From contig NC_060211.1 of assembly GCF_021130785.1 (NCBI RefSeq), positions 123,639,001 to 123,703,000 of the forward strand: 64,000 bases of DNA, written 5' to 3'. The notes below the pieces were generated by a model that had not been told where the DNA came from, did no database searches, and worked only from the letters and a program-made list of their open reading frames with translations. Positions 57,735 through 64,000 of this stretch are shown one piece after another. A program made the position numbers and the translations under genes. This DNA is from Homalodisca vitripennis. Lineage: Eukaryota > Arthropoda > Insecta > Hemiptera > Cicadellidae. Each line of letters starts with the position of its first letter. Positions within the stretch are counted from its first letter, which is position 1.

Positions 57735-58640
57735 TCATGCATAATACCCTGCGAGAATACCTATTTCAGTAAGATCTTCCTCGAACTTATTAATTTTTTC
57801 TTCTAATTTTTGAAATTTGACAGCATAAGAATCATTGTATTCAACAAATTTATGACCAATATTCTCAAAAGTTTTCGTAGCATCTAAACTAAACTTATCA
57901 AAAGACTCATTAAATTTAGTAAGTTTTTCATTAATTTCACCAACATCGTCTACTGATCTTCTATTTCTGGCTTCTAAATTGTTATAGACTTCTGTTGTAA
58001 AATCTTTAACATGCTGTTTATGATTCTCCTAATTTTGTTTTAGTTCATTAAACATTTTAATATGATCTTCGAATTGATCTTTTACGATAACATCAAACGG
58101 ATAAATTCCCTTACTAACGCTGCTAAGTCTTTTTCGTTTAAAATCTAAGGCATTTTTAACATTCGGATCATGTAAATCAACGATATCGATGTTTTCTGAT
58201 AATTTTAGAGGTTTTAAAATTTGTTCTTTAACAACAACATCATGTTTGTCAATACCAGGTCGAACACCGACAATTCTTTTTTTATTAGCCAAACTAACAT
58301 AATTCTTTTCAACTTTGATCGCTTCAGTAATTTTATCAGCTTTTTCGATATGAGACATTAAATTGGTAAATATTTTTTTTGCACCATCTTCAAATTCTTT
58401 TTTCAATGTTTTTATTTTATCAGCAACTTCACTTGAACTCATGAAATTTGCAAGTTTGTTATCATATTCTGCTTTAAAATCTTCAATCTCGACAGCAAAC
58501 ATATCTGAATCTGGAAGGTTTTGTAATAAATTTTCTAACTTGTTATCAAACTCATTTCTCAAACTATCAAAATTCAAACTATTATCTACATTTTGAATAA
58601 TTTGTGTACCAAATACGTCAAAAATATTTTGTGAATCCAT
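57735..58640 (-). pseudogene. Coiled-coil virion-type protein with an in-frame amber stop
   Basis: From ATG 58,640 (MDSQNIFDVF) the frame runs 203 codons to a TAG at 58,029-58,031. It then stays open in the same frame for another 97 codons to a TGA at 57,735-57,737 (ending GILAGYYA). Both parts are rich in charged heptads (LRNEFDNKLENLLQNL; later YAVKFQKLEEKINKFEED), so they belong to one protein of 300 residues. I chose this start over the one at 58,688 because the latter lies in the protease tail and because AATAAATATGG precedes 58,640. The product is not recognised beyond being a coiled-coil, probably structural, viral protein. The stop may be a disabling mutation or, less likely, a readthrough site. 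Confidence 0.65.
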
Positions 58641-58797
58641 ATTTATTAAGTAATAATTTGTTGACAACTTCTTTAAAATCTTTACCATTACTCAGTTCAT
58701 TCAAAACAAAAACACATAAATGACCACAAATTGGGGGATCTTTATAATCTTGAATCTGAGAATCATTGTAGTAGACGCTTGATTTTTTCAAATATTT

Positions 58798-58872
<75 letters not shown>

Positions 58873-59107
58873 TCTATAGGTGGTTTGTCCTCAATTCTTC
58901 CATACGAATCAAAATAACATGCATTCTTATCATTTTTATAATAACAAATCCAATGCGTTCCACCTCCCATAATCGAGTCTAAATTCACAATTCTACATTC
59001 AAATTTCTTAACTTTTTTAGGTAATGTATCTCTCATGAAGATTCCTCTAAAATGTTTAATATTTTTGCAGATTTCTTCCAATTCTCCGAATGTTAATGGT
59101 TTGATTT
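58618..59107 (-). pseudogene. Adenain-type cysteine protease split by a microsatellite
   Basis: The N-terminal part has FRGIFMRD, a GGGTHWICYY segment with the catalytic His, and YFDSYG with the acidic partner. This is the order seen in adenovirus/polinton maturation proteases. The frame then runs into 69 bp of pure (AT)n (58,801-58,869), giving a YIYI tract and a stop at 58,788. Beyond the repeat another frame continues with the catalytic cysteine in PPICGHLCVFVL (Cys codon 58,726-58,728). It stops at 58,618, overlapping the next gene start by 23 bp. The start codon is also unclear: the conserved region is open only to a TAA near 59,110, with no ATG. The protease would cleave capsid precursors in the virion. 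Confidence 0.8.
58801..58869. repeat. (AT)n microsatellite inside the protease gene
   Basis: Pure AT dinucleotides, 69 bp. The number is not a multiple that keeps the two protease parts in one frame. Confidence 0.97.
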
Positions 59108-59532
59108 CAAATTTTTTTTAAATGTTTTTTCATCTAATCCAGATCCTGTAACATCTTCCAACTCTTTATCTAACCAATTTAAAATGTTTCGAACAATAGG
59201 AATCACGTCTTTTTTAACGATTGGAGCAGCTTTACGAACATAAGGAACAACATTTTTAACAACTGGAATATTTTCTCCAAAATCTAATAAATCTTTCAAA
59301 AGTCCACCATTTTTAAGTTCTTTCAACTGATTATAAGAAAATTCTATTCTGGTTCCTTTATTGTTTTCTTATGTTTTTCGAGTTTATTTTATTGTCTATT
59401 TGTTAAAAATATCTTATCTTCGCCATTTTTTAGTTGATCTATTTTAAATTGAATACTAACGGGTATTTTCTTCTTAAAAGCGGATTTTATTTTTTCTTTC
59501 TGATTTTTGCTGAAATTTACATTCACCTCCAT
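59093..59532 (-). pseudogene. Lysine-rich amphipathic virion-type protein, broken
   Basis: The first part starts at ATG 59,532 in TATATAAATGG (MEVNVNFSKNQ) and stops after 47 residues at TAA 59,389. The second part, in another frame (59,093 to about 59,350), holds GGLLKDLLDFGENIP, a VVPYVRKAAPIVKKDV amphipathic stretch and a GSGL segment. Related polinton/adintovirus proteins carry these in one chain and are compared with the membrane- or DNA-binding core peptides of adenovirus; that comparison is inference. One stop and one frameshift (near 59,350) separate the parts. Confidence 0.6.
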
Positions 59533-59540
59533 TTATATAG

Positions 59541-60845
59541 TTACAATTTCAAGTTCTCTTCGATTCCCATTCCTAGTTTTCTCTTCAAAAACATTGCTCC
59601 AGCTGTTGGAAGCGCAACAAATCTTTCACCTAAACTAGCATCTTTTGATAAAAATCTATCCATTGCTTTATCTTGCAAAATTTTATCTGCTATATGTCTG
59701 GAATTTGTGTCTCTATGTTTTGCATAAAAAATATCGTGTTCCATAGCAGCTTGATCTAATTTATTTATACCAGGATCTCCTCTTTTTAGTCTTTTTTCGA
59801 GTTTTGTGCCAGGCCCCAGATACTGATAAGTTGGTACGTGTAATTCAAAAGGTAAATTGTTGATAAAATCATTCAAAAGTCCGCTACCTTCAATCATAGA
59901 TGAACTTATTGCTGGCAAAACTCGTTTTAAATATTTAATTCCATCAGGTTTTTCAATCATTTCATCAAGTTTGTTCGAAATAAAATCCTTAATCGCTTTC
60001 TTTTCGTTCAAAAAATTGTTGTTTCCAGCCTTTTCTTGAGCATAAATATAATTAATAATTCCATCCAGTTTTGTCAAATCGTCGATATATCTGTACTCAA
60101 TCTTATTATCATTGTATTTTCTTACACCTTCGATTCGTTTTTCCCAAATTGGTTTAATTAATTTAATATATTTTTTACCTCTACTTGACTTAGGCTTCTT
60201 AGTAGATGGATCATTATTTTTGTAAATTGAGTCAGATTCCCATAAAATTTCTGTATACTTTTTCAAATCTTCTTCAGAATATAAATTATCTTTTGGAGCG
60301 TCTGTTAATAATCTCCATAAACCTTGAGTTCCTTCATATGTTTTTTCATTAATAATGATATCATTATGCTCAAAATTAACGGGTAAATTTCCAATCATAA
60401 AACTTTTCTTTTTTTTATTCCAATACAAACCAAATTTATCATCCTTTGCTCTAGGAAGGAATTTTTTACCAATTTCACCAATTATTATATCCGTTGTTCC
60501 AGGACTTATTGGTTTAACTATGGTAGAGTCTTCAATGATTCGAGGTCTAAATGGTGTTGAAGATGGTAATTTTGGCAATTCAAACTCTTCTACTTCAGAT
60601 TCTGGAATTGAAATATCAGCAAATTGTCGTACAACTGGAACTAAATTCATCAAATTTTGATTATCGCTTAAAACGTTTTCAATTTTACCTTCAACATTTT
60701 TAATTGCAGAAGTTACAGGTTGATTAATTTTTTGAATAAATTCTTGTTCTTTTTCATCAATTCGAATCTGTTCTTTAAATTCTTTGATTAATTTCTTTTC
60801 GATTTGATCAAGTTTTTTCGCTTCTTCAGAAGTTACGTTCACCAT
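59541..60845 (-). CDS. 434-residue protein with parvovirus VP1-type phospholipase A2 domain
   Basis: Intact from ATG 60,845 (in CTAATTAAATGG) to the TAA. Residues 1-60 are charged and helical. The middle (85-310) has a lysine-rich segment. Residues 318-323 read EGSGLL. A PLA2-like core then follows: calcium loop YLGPGT 342-347, GDPGINKLDQAAMEHD with catalytic His370-Asp371, and a distal Asp387 in IADK. This matches the phospholipase fold of parvovirus VP1 N-termini, which breaches the endosomal membrane during entry. It is predicted here to be a minor capsid protein acting in entry. It is the longest undamaged viral gene in the window and starts just downstream of a minisatellite. Confidence 0.82.
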   Translation of the reverse strand: MVNVTSEEAKKLDQIEKKLIKEFKEQIRIDEKEQEFIQKINQPVTSAIKNVEGKIENVLSDNQNLMNLVPVVRQFADISIPESEVEEFELPKLPSSTPFRPRIIEDSTIVKPISPGTTDIIIGEIGKKFLPRAKDDKFGLYWNKKKKSFMIGNLPVNFEHNDIIINEKTYEGTQGLWRLLTDAPKDNLYSEEDLKKYTEILWESDSIYKNNDPSTKKPKSSRGKKYIKLIKPIWEKRIEGVRKYNDNKIEYRYIDDLTKLDGIINYIYAQEKAGNNNFLNEKKAIKDFISNKLDEMIEKPDGIKYLKRVLPAISSSMIEGSGLLNDFINNLPFELHVPTYQYLGPGTKLEKRLKRGDPGINKLDQAAMEHDIFYAKHRDTNSRHIADKILQDKAMDRFLSKDASLGERFVALPTAGAMFLKRKLGMGIEENLKL

Positions 60846-60864
60846 TTAATTAGAAAAATTTTGA

Positions 60865-61062
60865 AACGTGGAACGTAAAAACGTGAACGTGGAACGTAAA
60901 ACGTGAACGTGGAACGTAAAACGTGGAGGTGGAACGTAAAACGTGAACGTGGAACGTAAAAACGTGAACGTGGAACGTAAAAACGTGGAACTTAAAAACG
61001 TGAACGTGGACCGTAAAAACGTGGAACTTAAAAACGTGAACGTGGAACGTAAAAACGTGAAC
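60865..61062. repeat. AACGTG-rich minisatellite
   Basis: About ten units of roughly 15-21 bp built from AACGTGGAACGTAAA and AACGTGAACGTGGAACG variants. It lies directly 5' of the 434-residue gene and separates it from the ATPase gene. Confidence 0.93.
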
Positions 61063-61226
61063 AGATTTACCGTTTTTAAGTTGTTTTCATAATGTAAATA
61101 AAAAGTAAAGATAATGTAAAAATAATTGTAACAAATATTTTATCAAGTAGATTTGTCAGACCACTGAGCAGCATTTATATTAGAAAATTTATTCAAATAT
61201 TTACCATTTTTAGGCTCAAAGTTAGA

Positions 61227-61800
61227 TTAATAGTTAAAAATCTCACATAATTCATTAAAGTGGTTAAAACTCATATCAGATCCCACATAATTGTTGTAAA
61301 TATTTCTCGAATAGTGATCGTCTTGCTTAAAAACACACAACATATTCAAATTATTTCTAATAACTTGTTTATCAACCTTTGAAAAGCATTGGGAAAGATA
61401 GATACAAGATATGTTTTTGTGACGAGACATTACGAAATATTCCTTAATAACGTCCTGATTTTCCAAAATACAATCATCAAAAACGATTAACGAATTGGGT
61501 TTACATTCGCTTAACGGAACTATGTCCTCAGAAGCATTATAAAAATGTGATATTTCTTTGCTTAAGTTCTTCTCAATATTTTTGAATCTTTGTTGTAATT
61601 TTTTGTATGGGTCTTGTTCTAAAGATTTACTAAAAACATACAAATTGGAATAAGGAATCAACCTATTGTAGATAAAATTCAATAATAAAGTTGTTTTACC
61701 ACATCCACTTGAACCAACAATATCTGATTGGTTGATCTTTCTTATTTTCTTCAAACGTTTGAAGTTTTATCTGATCTTTTTGCTTTAAAAATTTCTCCAT
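61227..61800 (-). pseudogene. FtsK/A32-type genome packaging ATPase, frameshifted near the N-terminus
   Basis: Walker A (GSSGCGKTT), a VFSKSLEQDPY segment, Walker B (NSLIVFDDC) and a downstream SRHKNISCIYLSQ sensor region identify the HerA/FtsK-type ATPase that packages DNA in polintons, adintoviruses and NCLDVs. The ATPase frame reaches a false start at 61,754. The likely true start is ATG 61,800 (MEKFLKQKD, in CTATTTAAATGG), which runs in a different frame and joins the ATPase frame near 61,720. One indel therefore breaks the gene. It is divergent from the minor capsid gene at 61,814, only 13 bp away. Confidence 0.8.
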
Positions 61801-61813
61801 TTAAATAGCGAAA

Positions 61814-62550
61814 ATGAAGCTGTTCAAGTTGATTTCAGAAAGCTCCCAATTATTTTTAAACTTGGAACATCCTATACACTTAGAGGAAGAATCAAATTAT
61901 TTTATCGGTTTAAGCGGTTTTTATTCTGACAATTTTGTAATAAATATTAGTGAAAGTTCTCCTTATTGTATAGGATTTAGTGAGAAGAACATAACAAAAT
62001 ATTATGGTTTAAACAAAGGATATTATACTTTCGATCAAATAAAAAATTCCCTTAAAAATTATCTGAAAACATTCAAACAATCAGATAAATCTTTAAACTT
62101 TGACGAAAACAAGTTTGAAATGCAAAAAAAAATTATCTCTCTAATAAAATTCAAATAAAATCACCAGTAAGAATAATGTTTTCAGCAATTATAGTAGATT
62201 AATTAGGGTTTGTTCAAGAAACTATTGAGCCAAATCAGGTATATTTAGGAAATAAAACGCCAAAATTTAGACCGTTTGATGTAATTGAAGTGCACTGCAA
62301 TTTCGTTGAACCTAGTTTTGAAAATCATACCGAACATTTACACAAAGAATCTGAAATTTTGTACAATTTTTTTCCAAATGTTGCTTATGGATCAAAAATC
62401 AGTGAAAAACCGAATGAAATCGATTATATTCCAATTAGAAAAAATAATAACAGAATTCAAAAAATCGCTCTAACTATACAAGACTCTGAGGGAAATTTAT
62501 TAAATAATGAGAGTAAAACAACAATATATTTAAGATTGAAAAAGGAATAA
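61814..62550 (+). pseudogene. Minor capsid (penton-like) protein, frameshift plus stop
   Basis: The N-terminal part (61,814-62,158) has IHLEEESNYFIGLSGFY and GYYTFDQI. The C-terminal part, from about 62,203 in another frame, has EVHCNFVEPSF, HKESEILYNFFPN, SEKPNEIDYIPI and a final TIYLRLKK strand. This is the single-jelly-roll vertex protein pattern of polinton/adintovirus genomes. Two lesions separate them: a frame change in or after an A9 run near 62,127-62,136, and a TAA at 62,200-62,202 in the downstream frame. The start shares the AT-rich divergent promoter with the ATPase gene. Confidence 0.72.
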
Positions 62551-62561
62551 AAATGAGTTGA

Positions 62562-62692
62562 TGATGATGACAAAATTCAATATTTTTACTTAAAAAACAA
62601 GGGGGTAACGAATCGTTACTACCTTCAAACTTTCAAAAAGACACCGTTTTTATCAATGAATCTGGACTTTACACTCAAAATAAAAATTACTA
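62562..62692 (+). pseudogene. BRO-N domain remnant
   Basis: About 130 bp with two short out-of-phase stretches: a VDDDDK-like piece and a GGNESLLPSNFQ...TVFINESGLYT piece. Both are hallmarks of the BRO-N domain and parallel the equivalent region of the adjacent BRO gene. The start and the C-terminal part are absent. It is probably the scar of a second, tandem bro gene. Confidence 0.55.
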
Positions 62693-62714
62693 GTTAAATT
62701 TCTTTTCTATCTAA

Positions 62715-63523
62715 ATGGAGACAGTTGTAGATCTAATAAATAATCAACTCAAATTCAATAATACAGAAATTTTTACGATTGTTGACGAAAATAACGAAAT
62801 TTGGTTCAAAGCAAAAGATGTTGCAGAAATTTTAGAATATGAAAACACGAGGCAAGCTATCATAAATAATGTCGATAATGACGATAAAACAACTTTTGAA
62901 TGTATAAATTACAGGAGTCTATCCCATAGACCCCGAGAAAATATTCAAAAACATACTATTTTCGTTAATGTATCTGGTTTATATTCTTTAATTTTGAGAT
63001 CTAATAAGCCAGAATCGAAATTGTTTAAAAATGGGTTACAAAAGAAGTTTTGCCAAGTATTCGTAAATTTGGTGAGTACAAACTTGAAAACAAGATTAAA
63101 TATTTAGAGGATGAAGTAAAACACTTGCAAATTAAAGATGAAATCAAAACGGAAATAATCGCAAAACAAAGTGTAAAAATTGACTTAATGAAACCACACC
63201 TTGTTTGTAAAGATTTTGCTAATAAAAAACACCATGTTTTTGTATTAATTAAGAAGAATCACATGTGGGAATATCCTTATTACGTTATCAGAGCTCAAAA
63301 GAGAGAAATACCGAAAATATTTAAAGAACTTGAAATTGATTACCCAGAAATGGAAATTTTATTAAGACATGGAGATCCAAATAGTATAACTCTCTACAAC
63401 CAAATGAAAGAATCTTTGAATATTTTATACAACGGAAATCATTTTACTATAAATATGGTAGAATCTCGACTGATTTATAGAATATCTAAATTACACGATG
63501 AAAATGTTTCTAAATTTTACTAA
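62715..63523 (+). pseudogene. BRO family protein, one frameshift
   Basis: The first frame (62,715-63,107) starts in CTATCTAAATGG and contains a BRO-N domain: IWFKAKDVAEILEYEN, IINNVDNDDKTTF and FVNVSGLYSLILRS, ending PESKLFKNG. The second frame (63,050-63,523, effectively from about 63,020) continues with a charged coiled coil (LENKIKYLEDEVKHLQ) and a KHHVFVLIKKN / YYVIRAQKREI C-terminal domain. A one-base deletion in the A-run near 63,020 explains the break. BRO proteins are DNA-binding regulators frequent in insect DNA viruses. Confidence 0.82.
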
Positions 63524-63891
63524 ACATTCGAATTATGATATTTTGTTTGTAAATGTCTTTTAAGACTATAGAAATGTTGAATTTCTCTTCCGCATACGCA
63601 ATGAACTGGTCTAGCAAAGATTTTTTTAGCACAATCTTTACAATATGCTTGTTTGTTGTCTTTACTATAATGGAGATTATAAAATTCTGAAATATTCTTA
63701 ACTTTTTTACACCGTGTGCATTCTTTCTCTTCTAAAGTTAATTTTTCCATTTTATTAAATAATTCTTTTCTATATTTCTTATTACAATCCTTACAATAAT
63801 AGTATAATCCATCTTTTCTAGTCTTATCTTGACAAAACTTTGATAAATCTTTAAATTCTTGACACATGGAACATTTCTTTTGGGCCTCCAT
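63520..63891 (-). CDS. Multi-zinc-finger viral protein
   Basis: 123 residues, intact. Two similar treble-clef-like modules use C7-x2-C10...C33-x2-C36 and C58-x2-C61...C84-x2-C87. Each has a 'SKF/SEF ... YCKDC' pattern common in phage and viral HNH-associated proteins. A third, C-terminal, C98-C100/H113-H119 finger is present. No nuclease motif is seen, so a DNA- or RNA-binding role is likely. The start lies in TATATAAATGG after a T-rich tract. It converges on the BRO gene, with ends overlapping by 4 bp. Confidence 0.72.
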   Translation of the reverse strand: MEAQKKCSMCQEFKDLSKFCQDKTRKDGLYYYCKDCNKKYRKELFNKMEKLTLEEKECTRCKKVKNISEFYNLHYSKDNKQAYCKDCAKKIFARPVHCVCGREIQHFYSLKRHLQTKYHNSNV

Positions 63892-63906
63892 TTATATAGA
63901 AAAAAT

Positions 63907-64000
63907 TACAGCTTTGACTTTCTCAATTCATATTCGTAAAAACTTCCGGTTATTTCTCAATTTTCAAAGTTTCCAAGTTTATTTAATTCGTCTAATATAT
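63907..64000 (-). pseudogene. C-terminal tail of a possible polinton-type integrase, runs off the window
   Basis: Reading leftwards from the right edge, the frame gives ILDELNKLGNFEN, an in-frame TGA (63,958-63,960), then EITGSFYEYELRKSKL and a TAA (63,907-63,909). The GSFYE-x-EL tail resembles the end of retrovirus-like integrases of Maverick/Polinton elements, from memory. Only 30 codons are visible, so this is a lead rather than an identification. Confidence 0.35.

Overview
The window looks like nuclear DNA of an arthropod, most likely an insect. It is very AT-rich and gene-poor. It holds several lineages of non-LTR retrotransposon, Helitron- and piggyBac-type DNA transposon relics, long (TA)n and (CA)n microsatellites, and candidate small exons with canonical GT-AG borders. 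No ordinary multi-exon protein-coding host gene could be recognised. No tRNA, rRNA or CRISPR array was seen. All family assignments were made by reading motifs; no database search was run.

Bases 1-10,260: the end of a LINE ORF2 with an RNase H domain enters from the left edge. It is followed by a Helitron-like element (2,499-3,427), a decayed reverse transcriptase scrap (about 4.1-4.4 kb), a (TA)n tract, and a 5'-truncated, frameshifted CR1/Jockey-type LINE (8.4-10.2 kb) whose (CATTT)n tail abuts a perfect hairpin.

Bases 10,260-39,500: mostly non-coding, but not featureless. Two diverged paralogous segments (about 13.3-17.5 kb and 30.3-36.4 kb) share several short boxes. One is a three-exon module on the minus strand with matching splice borders in both copies (exons 42/42, 185/183 and 67/67 nt). 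A separate 200-216-bp box occurs four times (16.66, 24.14, 28.90 and 31.26 kb). It has an internal hairpin that keeps pairing through one compensatory change. A 49-bp tandem array (21.1-21.5 kb), a piggyBac-type MITE flanked by TTAA (27.17-27.88 kb) and a non-autonomous piggyBac relic with an acidic first exon (34.7-35.7 kb) also lie here. A third LINE fragment follows at 39.5-41.2 kb.

Bases 49,370-64,000 (running off the right edge): an endogenous copy of a polinton/adintovirus-like double-stranded DNA virus. Recognisable genes are a split double-jelly-roll major capsid protein, a minor capsid (penton-like) protein, a packaging ATPase, an adenain-type protease, and a 434-residue protein with a parvovirus-VP1-type phospholipase A2 domain. 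Others are a lysine-rich amphipathic protein, a long coiled-coil protein, zinc-ribbon proteins (one possibly VLTF3-like), a W-x-x-I repeat protein, a BRO protein plus a second BRO remnant, and possibly the last residues of an integrase. Nine start codons sit in the same heptamer, TAAATGG, usually with a T-rich tract upstream. This resembles a late-promoter motif and suggests one shared transcription programme. The locus is decaying: a CR1-like LINE with an SGNH-hydrolase ORF1 has cut the capsid gene in two, a (TA)n microsatellite sits inside the protease, and several genes carry a stop or frameshift. The 434-residue protein and several small genes remain open.
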